A stretch of 64,000 nucleotides of DNA, from the NCBI GenBank assembly GCA_002382445.1, contig DGAQ01000002.1, positions 18,652 to 82,651 of the forward strand, given 5' to 3'. This document shows positions 28,976-37,765 of the stretch, in pieces. The position numbers and the translations under genes were made by a program. Under the pieces are notes generated by a model, which ran no database searches, was not told the DNA's origin, and saw only the letters and a program-made list of their open reading frames with translations. How positions within the stretch are numbered: position 1 is the first letter of the stretch; each line of letters begins with the position of its first letter. Origin of the DNA: Porticoccaceae bacterium UBA4026 (lineage in GTDB: Bacteria; Pseudomonadota; Gammaproteobacteria; Pseudomonadales; Porticoccaceae).

Positions 28976-30859
28976 ATGCCTACGGAAATTCAGAATATTG
29001 ATACCCTCATTAAAAATGCAAAAGTATTTAATAATGGTGAGACACCTGTTGTTGAGGATGTCGCGGTCAGTGACGGGCGTATCGTCGCACGCGGCACAGA
29101 CTTGAATGAAGAGAATGCCCGCAGAGTTATCGATGCAAAAGGTATGTGGTTGATGCCGGGCTTATTCGACATACATACTCACTACGATTTAGAGTTAGAA
29201 GTTGCACCAGGATTACCTGAATCAACGCGCCACGGTACCACATCAGTGGTGATCGCCAATTGCAGTTTGGGGCTAGCGTTTGGTGCTCAGCGCGACGGCA
29301 CTAATGACCCTATAGTGAGTTGTTATGCGAGAGTTGAAAATATCCCCAAGTCGGTACTCAAAAATTGTGCCGACAATATCACTTGGGATAATCCAAAAGC
29401 TTATTTGGAACATTTGGATGAATTGAATCTGGGGCCTAATGTGGCGGTTCTTTTCCCTCATTCAATGTTGCGTATCGACGCGATGGGGTTTGATAACAGC
29501 GTGACTCGAGATCCCACCAGTCATGAAATTAACAGTATGAAAGAGACACTTTCAGCCGCCCTTAAGTGTGGCTATGCTGGGTTCTCAACCGATGCACTGC
29601 CTTTCCATTATTTGGCGGCTCAACCTCACTGTGAGAAGACTATTCCGACTCAGTTCGCAAAGTATGGCGAACTTAAACAGCTTGCTCAGGTAGTCAGAGA
29701 GCAGGGGTCTACTTGGCAGGCGACCCCACCAAAAGACAGTGTTATAGGCACTTTAAGGACTTTTTTACTGACCAGTGGCAGGCTTCATGGGAAACCGCTG
29801 CGAACCACTGTTGTGGCAGCCTTAGATATTGCCAATAACTGGAAGCTGTCTAAGATGGTAAAGACATTATCAAATTTACTTAACTCTTCCTTGGTGCAGG
29901 GCGATTTTCATATGCAAGCGTTGGGTGCACCTTTTAAGGTTTGGTCTGATGGGGCGATTACCCCGATTGCGGAAGAAATTCCAGAACTGCGTCGGCTGAA
30001 TGAGACGGATATTGAGGATCGTGAAGGGCGGCGTAAAATCATGCACGAGACTGACTATATTAGGTCATTCAAAGACATGTGGATGAGGGGTAAGCAAGGC
30101 TGGAATCTTGATCGACTAAAACGCAAACTAAATATCGAGGATTTTGCTTTCAATCGAACACTAGCTGATATGACAGTGGATAGATGCCCGCAAAAAAATT
30201 GGGAGGGAATGGATTTTCAGGCGGTTTTAGATCGTGTTGTGGCTATTAAGCAAGATCAGTGCAAAGAGCCGGTCAGTAAAGCAGAGCAGAAATTAGTGAA
30301 ATCAGATTTTTTCTGGATTGCCGATGAAGGCGACTTCATGCTGCAAATGCTGAGAACCTTTGATACAGATTTAACCTGGAGTACGGTGACGGCAAATCGT
30401 GATTTAAAGGTAGTTCGAGAGTTGTTGATGAACCCTAAGTTGCTGCCCGGGTTTAACGACAGCGGTGCTCACTTAACCAATATGGCGTTTTATGATGTCA
30501 ACCTGAGAAGCTTGAAGCTAGCGGCTGAGGGTGGCGATGGCGATGTTAGTTACATGGTTAAGCGGCTGACTAAAGATGCGGCAGATGTATTTGGTGTTGC
30601 TGGCGGGACTATCTATGAAGGCGATGTTGCTGACCTTATATTGATCGATCCAGAGCAGCTGGCAAGCTATGACGGCGAGAATAATGTACAGCGAATTCAC
30701 CGTGAAGAATTTCAGCATGAGCAGTTAGTTAATCGATCAGATGGCGTGGTGCCATTGGTGATGATTGGCGGTCATACGGCGTGGGAGGACAATGATTTTG
30801 CACCTGACTTGGGGCAAAAGCCAATGGGCCGACTGCTGCGGTCGGTTCATGCTACCTAG
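28976..30859 (+). CDS. Amidohydrolase, N-acyl-D-amino-acid deacylase-like
   Basis: Metal-dependent hydrolase of the amidohydrolase superfamily, 627 residues from ATG 28976 (AAGAGA 12 bases upstream). GLFDIHTHYDLE carries the HxH metal ligands, VVIANCSLG the cysteine ligand typical of D-aminoacylases, and LPGFNDSGAHLTNMAFYD the late catalytic aspartate. The C-terminal segment GTIYEGDVADLILIDPEQL is the usual small beta-sandwich. The protein is longer than classical D-aminoacylase (about 480). The natural substrate could be N-acyl-D-amino acids or another amide. Confidence 0.85.
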   Translation: MPTEIQNIDTLIKNAKVFNNGETPVVEDVAVSDGRIVARGTDLNEENARRVIDAKGMWLMPGLFDIHTHYDLELEVAPGLPESTRHGTTSVVIANCSLGLAFGAQRDGTNDPIVSCYARVENIPKSVLKNCADNITWDNPKAYLEHLDELNLGPNVAVLFPHSMLRIDAMGFDNSVTRDPTSHEINSMKETLSAALKCGYAGFSTDALPFHYLAAQPHCEKTIPTQFAKYGELKQLAQVVREQGSTWQATPPKDSVIGTLRTFLLTSGRLHGKPLRTTVVAALDIANNWKLSKMVKTLSNLLNSSLVQGDFHMQALGAPFKVWSDGAITPIAEEIPELRRLNETDIEDREGRRKIMHETDYIRSFKDMWMRGKQGWNLDRLKRKLNIEDFAFNRTLADMTVDRCPQKNWEGMDFQAVLDRVVAIKQDQCKEPVSKAEQKLVKSDFFWIADEGDFMLQMLRTFDTDLTWSTVTANRDLKVVRELLMNPKLLPGFNDSGAHLTNMAFYDVNLRSLKLAAEGGDGDVSYMVKRLTKDAADVFGVAGGTIYEGDVADLILIDPEQLASYDGENNVQRIHREEFQHEQLVNRSDGVVPLVMIGGHTAWEDNDFAPDLGQKPMGRLLRSVHAT

Positions 30860-30882
30860 AGCTTACCCTTGAATTTATGGGG

Positions 30883-31770
30883 TTAATCGACCAATCGTCG
30901 GTGCCAGACAATAAATACAAATCCCATAATCAGTTGCCAGCCGCCATATAAAAGTAGTGACAGTAACACCATGTCTGCAAGCGGGTTTGGCTGTCCAGCC
31001 AGGGTTGGGAATAATGAAACCTTTATTAATAACCCCAAATTGACATTTCTAACCACCACCTCCATTTCAATAGCTGTGCGCTCTGGGCCCCTAAGACTGA
31101 AGGTTTTGGTGACGAAAATGCCCGCAATGGTGAGGCTGAGTATAAACATACTCAGTAATACAAGGTCCGTAGAGGTTGTATAGGAAAAATTAATACGCCC
31201 AGCACCGAGAGAGCCAAGAACGATAATAGCTATACCTAAAAGTGAACCCCTTACACAAAAGTTGGAAAAGGGTTGGGCATATTGCGGATATTTTTTCAAA
31301 AAACTCATACCCAATAGCAAGGGTACTAACAGACAAAAACCGATCTCAATCGCCACTTGCCCGGCGGGCATGGAGAAATCGGCAGGCATAAAGTCAGCCA
31401 CTAAAAATTCGAGTATTAGTGGTGTAGTGACCAAACAGGCGAACGATGTTAAAGCCGTTATGCTGATCGACAGGGGTACATTGCCTCGGGCTAAAAAGGT
31501 AAAAATATTCGACACTGCGCCACCGGGAATAGCGGCAATAATAGCGATGCCAATGACCATGCCGGGGGGGAGATTTGTGTAACTAATAAAACCAAAGGCA
31601 ATAAGCGGTGCTATTATTAGCTGCATCATCAACCCTAGGCTCACCGCTTTGGGTTCTTGCACGACTTTTTGAAAATCAGCTACTTGCAGTCCAGCCCCCA
31701 TACCTAACATTGCCAGCACTAACTGCACAACGGCGACCCAATATTCGTATTGCAGATAAAGCTCAACCAT
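30883..31770 (-). CDS. Bile acid:sodium symporter family transporter (BASS)
   Basis: Membrane protein of 295 residues with about nine or ten hydrophobic segments. AAIPGGAVSNIFTFLARGNV near residue 80 is the BASS sodium-site motif, and EVVVRNVNLGLLIKVSLFP near 235 the second conserved element. Bacterial members carry small organic anions such as pyruvate or pantoate rather than bile acids; the substrate here is unknown. It is convergent with the amidohydrolase. Confidence 0.9.
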   Translation of the reverse strand: MVELYLQYEYWVAVVQLVLAMLGMGAGLQVADFQKVVQEPKAVSLGLMMQLIIAPLIAFGFISYTNLPPGMVIGIAIIAAIPGGAVSNIFTFLARGNVPLSISITALTSFACLVTTPLILEFLVADFMPADFSMPAGQVAIEIGFCLLVPLLLGMSFLKKYPQYAQPFSNFCVRGSLLGIAIIVLGSLGAGRINFSYTTSTDLVLLSMFILSLTIAGIFVTKTFSLRGPERTAIEMEVVVRNVNLGLLIKVSLFPTLAGQPNPLADMVLLSLLLYGGWQLIMGFVFIVWHRRLVD

Positions 31771-31798
31771 ATTATTTATCCTTAACAGTTACCGTTGT

Positions 31799-32335
31799 TC
31801 AAATTTTTTTGTAGGTCAGTACTTTTTCTTCGAGCGTTAAAAGACGTTTTTTTAAAGGTAAGCCACCACCATAGCCACCCATGCTCCCATCGCTGGCAAT
31901 CACTCTATGGCAGGGGATAATAATAGCTAATGCATTGGCACCGTTGGCGGTGCCGACAGCTCTTACCGCGCCCACATTACCAATCGTTGTTGCTAAATCT
32001 TGGTAAGACAGAGTTTCACCGTAGCGAATAGTCTGCAGGGCATCCCATACACTTTTTTGGAAAGGTGTTCCCGCGGTTATCAGAGGAAGATCAAAAGATG
32101 TCCGGGCTCCCGAAAGATATTCGTTTAATTGGACTTTGGTGGTTTCGATGACATCACTATTTTTTTCAATGAACAGGGCACCGAGCAACTTTTGAATTCG
32201 ATCATCAACAGCTGAGCGTAATTTGCGGTAGTGAAAGTCACAGAGACAGAGCTTATTATCGTAGGAGCCCAAGATAAATTCAGCATAAGAATGCTTAAAG
32301 TATTGAATGCTGATTTGTGGCCTCAGTTTAGCCAT
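31799..32335 (-). CDS. ogt: Methylated-DNA-protein-cysteine methyltransferase
   Basis: Suicide repair protein that moves the alkyl group from O6-alkylguanine to its own cysteine. The 178-residue sequence has GTPFQKSVWDALQTIRYG, the DNA-recognition helix region, the active site AIIIPCHRVIASDGSMGGYG with catalytic Cys, and the closing LLTLE. There is no Ada regulatory domain. Its start overlaps the end of the upstream hydrolase by eight bases. Confidence 0.94.
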   Translation of the reverse strand: MAKLRPQISIQYFKHSYAEFILGSYDNKLCLCDFHYRKLRSAVDDRIQKLLGALFIEKNSDVIETTKVQLNEYLSGARTSFDLPLITAGTPFQKSVWDALQTIRYGETLSYQDLATTIGNVGAVRAVGTANGANALAIIIPCHRVIASDGSMGGYGGGLPLKKRLLTLEEKVLTYKKI

Positions 32336-33275
32336 CCTTACGACCTTGAAGGGCGGCTAAAATTTTATTGGCGACTAACTGCGCCTGTGCATAGGCTATA
32401 TTGTGATTGCCGTCTTCAATAGCTTCAAGTTTCAACTGCGGAACATCTGCAGCCATTTCAGCAGCACCCGAGTAGGGCACTACTTCATCTGCCGTGCCCC
32501 ATATAGCTGAAACAGGGATGCCAGCCTTGCCAACTATCTTATAGCGATGGGCCAAATCATGCATTGGATAATGGCGCAGAGTTGATAGCAATGCCTCGGT
32601 ATAGCCTTTAAAAGAGGCTTGTTTTTGAAACTTCTCATACATATCTTTTGGCGCCAGACCTTCTTCTATTTCGCTCTGGATAGCAGTGCCTGCATATTGA
32701 TTGCCAAACACAGTGGCGAGCCATTCTCCTATAATTGGTTTGGCAGCTAGGGCCGAAGAGTCGGGGTCATCCATATAGCCCGCCGGTGCGATCAATATAA
32801 GCTGTTGAATCTGCTCAGGGTGCGAAGCAGCATAATCAACAACATTAGCGCCACCCATTGAATAACCAACCAAGGTTAGGGGTGTTTTAAGTTCTAGGTT
32901 AGCTATCACGCCCGCTAACTCACTTTGGTAGAGTTCAGCATTGTAAGGTCCGGCTGGACGATCAGAGAACCCGCGCCCTAGATGATCAAAGGTAATAACC
33001 TGATAACCCTTAGCAACGAGTGACGGAGTGATCTGGTCCCAAACGAATTTTGGTGTACTAAAACCATGTACTAATATGACAGCCGGCGAATTGATTGGCC
33101 CTTCGCGAGTGTAAGAGAGCGTGCCATATTCAGTGTCCAGATAGAGCCCGCCAATCTCCTCACGGGCTTGTTCATTAAGCTCTTTTAAACCATTGCGCGC
33201 CGCCATATAGACCGCCAGTGACATGACCAATAGAAATAGGCCAGCATAAATAAAGAGCATCATTACTTTTTTCAT
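32328..33275 (-). CDS. Membrane-anchored or exported alpha/beta hydrolase
   Basis: A 315-residue serine hydrolase. The N-terminal MLFIYAGLFLLVMSLAVYMA is a membrane anchor or uncleaved signal. VILVHGFSTPKFVWD, TFDHLGRGFSDRP, nucleophile elbow LVGYSMGGANVV, GTADEVVPYSG and DGNHNIAYAQ give oxyanion, Ser, acid and His elements. It resembles small esterases of the MhpC group. Substrate unknown. It is coupled to ogt by an eight-base overlap, and lysE ends 23 bases downstream of... its start on the same strand. Confidence 0.83.
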   Translation of the reverse strand: MKKVMMLFIYAGLFLLVMSLAVYMAARNGLKELNEQAREEIGGLYLDTEYGTLSYTREGPINSPAVILVHGFSTPKFVWDQITPSLVAKGYQVITFDHLGRGFSDRPAGPYNAELYQSELAGVIANLELKTPLTLVGYSMGGANVVDYAASHPEQIQQLILIAPAGYMDDPDSSALAAKPIIGEWLATVFGNQYAGTAIQSEIEEGLAPKDMYEKFQKQASFKGYTEALLSTLRHYPMHDLAHRYKIVGKAGIPVSAIWGTADEVVPYSGAAEMAADVPQLKLEAIEDGNHNIAYAQAQLVANKILAALQGRKDG

Positions 33276-33297
33276 TTACTTGCCCTATTAAAACTCT

Positions 33298-33897
33298 CTA
33301 AGTGAAAATCAAACTAGCGGCCAGGATCAACATCAATAGGCCAATGAAAACTTCCAGTATTTGCCATGCCCGAGGTTGTTCAAATACCGGAATTAAAATG
33401 CGCGCGCCGTAACCTAGGCTGTAAAAAAACACAAAAGAGGCACTGACAGCACCTAGTGTAAAGGCCTCTATGTCAGCTGAAAATTGCGTTGAAACAGAGC
33501 CTAAAAATATGACAGTGTCGAGATAAACATGAGGGTTTAACCAGGTAAAACTAAGACAAAGTAAAGCAATTTTTAACGCGGAGTCCGGGGCACTATCACT
33601 CGGGACTAGACTATGTTTTTGACTATAGGCAGAGTAAAAACTCATTGCAGCATAAACAGCCAGGAAGGCTGCTCCGCCATAGCGGGCAATGTTCTCGACC
33701 CAAGGATATTGCTCAACAAGTGCGCCAAAACCCATGGCGCCAAAAGTAATGAGTATGGCATCAGAAATAGCGCAAAGACTACAGACTAAAAAGACATGCT
33801 GCTTTTTTAGACCCTGTTTCAAGACAAACGCATTTTGTGCGCCAATCGCCAAAATCAACGATAGCCCAAGCGCAAAGCCGGAAAGATATGCTGTCAT
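33298..33897 (-). CDS. LysE/ArgO family amino-acid exporter
   Basis: Inner-membrane exporter of 199 residues with five to six hydrophobic segments. The start GLSLILAIGAQNAFVLKQGL, the CSLCAISDAILITFGAMG segment and SFTWLNPHVYLDTVIFLGSV match ArgO/LysE proteins, which export basic amino acids such as arginine and lysine. It precedes the esterase and ogt on the minus strand. Confidence 0.92.
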   Translation of the reverse strand: MTAYLSGFALGLSLILAIGAQNAFVLKQGLKKQHVFLVCSLCAISDAILITFGAMGFGALVEQYPWVENIARYGGAAFLAVYAAMSFYSAYSQKHSLVPSDSAPDSALKIALLCLSFTWLNPHVYLDTVIFLGSVSTQFSADIEAFTLGAVSASFVFFYSLGYGARILIPVFEQPRAWQILEVFIGLLMLILAASLIFT

Positions 33898-34815
33898 GGA
33901 TTTAGAAATCCCTAAATGCTGTAAGGCAGGAGTATACCTTATTAGTATCTCTGCGCCTGAGAGTCCGCGGGACCTAAAAGTTGAGCGGAGGGTACGGATT
34001 GAATTCTCTCCGCCTTTGCTAGTTCTGCCATATCGGGGAAAACCAGTTTTTGGTTCGACGTGAGATCCTTGCCAATAAAGTTTTTAAACACTACTATATA
34101 TGCCGATAACAGATAGAAATAGTCAGTGGCTGTTGTAAAGCGGGTCTAGCGGGAGGCCAGTAGTGGTGCTGACCGCAACGAGTAGCGAAGTAATTATCAT
34201 TGTTACTGTTCACGCCTTCGCGCTTCATAGATGACCATAACATCCCTTAGTGAGTACCCTGACGTTCTCATACGTGACCCCCGGTACGGATACTTCTCCC
34301 GCCTTTTCGGCCTGAAGACGCCTCGATCGGACGTCGCCCATCGCCCACGCTGAGGCATTACAGGACTTTAATCCTCTACACAAGGCCCTATAACACCGCC
34401 CAAAGCCCATAAGAGCTTTAGCGAAGCGATCCAACGGCTCTTCAGAGACCGACTCCGCCAGCCTGTATTAGGCCTTAAATTGACTGTGCATTTGGTGTCC
34501 CTGGGAAAGATTATCACTGTCTAGCAGAGCACTATGACAATGGATTTTGCCAGGAGCTGTTGGGCAAAAGGCTCAGGTACACTCGGTATGTTAGTTTCGG
34601 TAAGAGTGGACAAAACAGTAGACATATTGAAGGTCTTGACAGTGAGTGGGGATCTTGCAAGACCAGCAAATAGCTTAGCTATGACTGTTAATGGAGCCGA
34701 AAGTAGACGATGAGGTACTCTCTCACCGCCATATTAAGTCTTCAAAGGCTCTACAGTCCGTTTCCTGCGGTCTGATATTTATCTTAGCGTGTCCAATGTT
34801 TCTTTTAAAAATATT
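33898..34815. other. Gap of about 0.9 kb with no convincing gene
   Basis: No frame here has both a good start and a recognisable product. Stretches with some coding character include a minus frame 33942-34091 (49 codons from GTG, containing FPDMAELAKAERIQS), a minus frame 34225-34434 (69 codons from TTG), and a plus frame of about 65 codons ending near 34673 that contains DYHCLAEHYDNGFCQELLG but has no start codon. These could be remnants of decayed genes or of a mobile element, or chance. I recognise none of them. Confidence 0.5.
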
Positions 34816-36348
34816 TCATTCTTTCATTTTTAATAGTGCGTTCTTTACACCGGATACACTATTTAATCGATTGGGACTAATAGTCAAACTCAATTTATAT
34901 TCGGTTAGCGCACCAGAGTAATCACCATTCAAAAACAACATGTCTGCTAGCAACTCTCTCGCCGGAATAACCGCCCCTGGCGTTACTGGGGCTTTGTCTA
35001 GCGACTCTTCAATATCGGCAGCTTGACGAAGTTCAATTAAGGCTTGAGTCTTTTCGCCAACACTAAAAGTAATCCATGATTGGACAACTTTTCGCTGAGC
35101 ATCTACGAGTGTTGCCCAATAATCAGGACTTTTTATTTTTGTTTTCTCATACAAAGTATCCAGTACTTTTAGATTTTCCTTTGCTGCTTTCAAGTCGTTA
35201 TTTCTTGCCGCTCCAAGCCCTCGAGCATAATAGGTGATTGCTTCTACTTCAGGGAAATTCTGCCAAGCAATGTAACTAGGTTCTTGCGTTTTTAGCTGGC
35301 TTGCCTGTTGCCAATTTCTTTGCTCTAACGCTAGCCTTGCAGGCATCGCCGACAGAGCATAGGCGGCCGGGAAAGTAGCCTGATGCGGATGTTTCGATTC
35401 TACTTGCTCTAATGCTTGCTGTACCTTATCTCCTTCACCTAGTTGCAAATAACCGTAGACCAAATAATCCATGGCATGAACATAGTGCATGGTAGTCGAA
35501 CCATTCGTTGGATAATTTAACGCCGCTGTTGCCGAGCGAATATTCCAACTTATCACGTCAGTCCACATCCCCAGCCTGGTAAAGATATGGCTTGGCATGT
35601 GCAGGGCGTGAGGGACATCAGGCGCGATTTTGTCATAATCTCTTGCCGCTTCAACAGCAAGCTTGGCCAAGAGCGTATTGTCGTAAGCATGGATAGTATA
35701 ATGAATTACGCCAGGATGAGTCGGTGACTGCCTACGGAATTTGTCTAGAAAAGCACCGACTTGTTTGTTTTGGCTGAAAGTTGAATCTTTCTTAGATGCT
35801 ATGGCAAGTTTAGATAATCCGAAAAATGCAGCGGCGTCTATGTCGTTAGGATTTTGTTGATAGACTATCGCTTGAGCTTTAGCCCACTTTGCTGTTCGGG
35901 TTTGATCCGAGACCATTTCCCCATTTTCATAGTATTGTGATGCTGCATGGATGTAAGTTTTTTCTCGTGTGGTGGATTTCAGTTTTCGCGCTGTAGCAAG
36001 AGCCGATTGCCCTCGAGTTAAAGCTTCGACCTTAATAGAGTCAGACCACAAAGGATGAAAGAGGCTCATTGAATATCCCCAATACATCATTGCACAATCC
36101 GGTTCTTTCTCTATCCACTGAGCAAATAAAAGTTCCGCTTGAGCGTACATCATGTGGTGCAACAAGCCAACGCCCGCATTCATGCCTTTTTGTGCGTCTA
36201 GAGTGCAGGATACAGAAAAATTGACTTTACCCAGGTTACCTAGGTTTTTAATGAGTATATCTTCGTCTTCCTGACCTTCATGGGCATAACTAGCCAAACT
36301 GACGGATACAATGATTGCGACTAAATATATTTTTGATATGCTTTTCAT
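34816..36348 (-). CDS. Periplasmic helical-repeat (TPR-like) protein
   Basis: A 510-residue exported protein. ATG 36348 has AGGAG a few bases upstream and gives a clean signal peptide (KSISKIYLVAIIVSVSLASYAHEG); the open frame reaches further upstream but without one. Helical repeats run through the protein, with AQAELLFAQWIEKEPDCAMM early, HALHMPSHIFTRLGMWTDV near 230, and typical TPR pairs at the C-terminus (LLADMLFLNGDYSGALTEYK). His- and Met-rich spots such as LLHHMMYAQ may bind metal, which is a guess. The family is common in marine bacteria; function unknown. Confidence 0.8.
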   Translation of the reverse strand: MKSISKIYLVAIIVSVSLASYAHEGQEDEDILIKNLGNLGKVNFSVSCTLDAQKGMNAGVGLLHHMMYAQAELLFAQWIEKEPDCAMMYWGYSMSLFHPLWSDSIKVEALTRGQSALATARKLKSTTREKTYIHAASQYYENGEMVSDQTRTAKWAKAQAIVYQQNPNDIDAAAFFGLSKLAIASKKDSTFSQNKQVGAFLDKFRRQSPTHPGVIHYTIHAYDNTLLAKLAVEAARDYDKIAPDVPHALHMPSHIFTRLGMWTDVISWNIRSATAALNYPTNGSTTMHYVHAMDYLVYGYLQLGEGDKVQQALEQVESKHPHQATFPAAYALSAMPARLALEQRNWQQASQLKTQEPSYIAWQNFPEVEAITYYARGLGAARNNDLKAAKENLKVLDTLYEKTKIKSPDYWATLVDAQRKVVQSWITFSVGEKTQALIELRQAADIEESLDKAPVTPGAVIPARELLADMLFLNGDYSGALTEYKLSLTISPNRLNSVSGVKNALLKMKE

Positions 36349-36453
36349 AAGATGACTCCTAGGATTGACTTTTAACCTATCATAGGTGGAAGACGTCAGG
36401 TTATCACTGTGAGCTCTAAGTGACAAACCATCCTTCTGCTTCACTTGGTTATA

Positions 36454-36576
36454 CTACTGCACATGCTCACAGAGCCTAACAACCGTATATGTCAGACCCT
36501 TGCCATCATGGCTTCTGCCCAGTAAATTACCTGGCCCAGCATCTTCGATGGCATGCCAATAAGGCGTTAAGGCCAT
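36454..36576 (-). CDS. Possible small protein directly after pilT, 40 aa
   Basis: A 40-codon frame begins at ATG 36576, 24 bases after the pilT stop on the same strand, with GAGGAA at a normal distance upstream. The peptide starts MALTPYWHAIEDAGPGNLLG and has a mixed, soluble composition with one Cys. It occupies the place where pilU often follows pilT but does not resemble PilU. The good ribosome site and spacing favour a real gene; no family is recognised. Confidence 0.4.
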   Translation of the reverse strand: MALTPYWHAIEDAGPGNLLGRSHDGKGLTYTVVRLCEHVQ

Positions 36577-36600
36577 CGAAAATTCCTCAATTAATTAAAA

Positions 36601-37644
36601 CTAAAGAACAAATTTAGGTTTTTTATCAATAGATTTTGAAGCTGCATCCTGGGCGCTTACCAAACGCTGCCCCACTAGTCGTTGCAAACATTGATCCATA
36701 GTTTGCATACCCTGGGCTTGGCCTGTTTGGATGACCGAATACATCTGCGGGACCTTGTCTTCGCGGATTAGGTTTCTGATCGCGGGGATACCCAACATAA
36801 TTTCATGGGCGGCCACGCGGCCGCCACCGTTTTTCTTCACTAACGTTTGTGAAATAACGGCTCTTAGCGATTCGGACAGCATCGAACGGATCATTGATTT
36901 TTCGGCTGCCGGGAATACATCTATTATTCTATCGATTGTTTTGGGTGCAGAATTGGTATGCAAGGTACCGAAAACTAGATGCCCGGTTTCAGCTGCTGAC
37001 ATCGCTAGCCTGATGGTTTCTAAGTCACGTAATTCGCCAACCAAAATAACATCTGGATCTTCCCTTAACGCCGACCGCAAGGCATTGTTAAAACTATGGG
37101 TGTCTCGATGAACTTCGCGCTGGTTAATCACACATAGTTTGTTTTCATGGACAAACTCGATGGGATCTTCGATGGTTAAAATATGATGTCGTCTGTTGGC
37201 GTTAATGTGGTCAACCATAGCGGCCAGAGTTGTACTTTTGCCAGAGCCTGTCGCTCCGGTTACCAGCACAAGACCATTGGGTTGATTAATGATATCTTTG
37301 AATATTTTCGGCGCACCTAATTCGTCCAGGCTTAATATCCTGCTTGGGATCGTTCTAAATACCGCTGCCGCGCCGCGATTTTGCACAAAAGCGTTAACTC
37401 TGAAGCGAGACAAGTCCTTTACTTCAATGGAGAAATCGGTTTCCAGGTTTTCTTCATACTCTTTGCGTTGCCCGTCATTCATTATTTCATAAATCAATGA
37501 ATGCACTTGTTTATGATCAAGTTCAGGAATGTTCAAGCGACGCATTTCACCATCGACTCTTATAATAGGCGGCAGCCCAGCCGAAAGATGTAAATCAGAC
37601 GCTTTATTCTCAATACTAAAAGCCAAAATTTCGGTAATATCCAA
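36601..37644 (-). CDS. pilT: Type IV pilus retraction ATPase PilT
   Basis: Hexameric cytoplasmic ATPase that depolymerises type IV pili to drive twitching and DNA uptake. The start is TTG 37644 with GGAG upstream, because the conserved N-terminus is (M)DITEILAFSIENKASDLHL. Walker A GATGSGKSTTLAAM is at about residues 130-143, then the Asp box TIEDPIEFVHE, Walker B ILVGELRDLETI, the His box LVFGTLHT, and the PilT-specific AIRNLIRE near the C-terminus. The product is 347 residues. pilU is absent, and the usual neighbour yggS is 17 kb away, so the gene seems relocated. Confidence 0.95.
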   Translation of the reverse strand: MDITEILAFSIENKASDLHLSAGLPPIIRVDGEMRRLNIPELDHKQVHSLIYEIMNDGQRKEYEENLETDFSIEVKDLSRFRVNAFVQNRGAAAVFRTIPSRILSLDELGAPKIFKDIINQPNGLVLVTGATGSGKSTTLAAMVDHINANRRHHILTIEDPIEFVHENKLCVINQREVHRDTHSFNNALRSALREDPDVILVGELRDLETIRLAMSAAETGHLVFGTLHTNSAPKTIDRIIDVFPAAEKSMIRSMLSESLRAVISQTLVKKNGGGRVAAHEIMLGIPAIRNLIREDKVPQMYSVIQTGQAQGMQTMDQCLQRLVGQRLVSAQDAASKSIDKKPKFVL

Positions 37645-37765
37645 GTAATATTCTCCGTAAATAATGTTGCAACATGGAAACAATAGCAGAGCGACTCAAA
37701 AGCGCATGTGCAACAGTTAAGCAATGTGCCTTAATACTATGAGGCAGAGGGGTAGATCTTATATC

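Noticed and set aside
34691..34921. 76-codon plus frame antisense to the end of the helical-repeat gene
   Set aside because: It overlaps the reverse of a well-supported coding end and has low-complexity hydrophobic composition.
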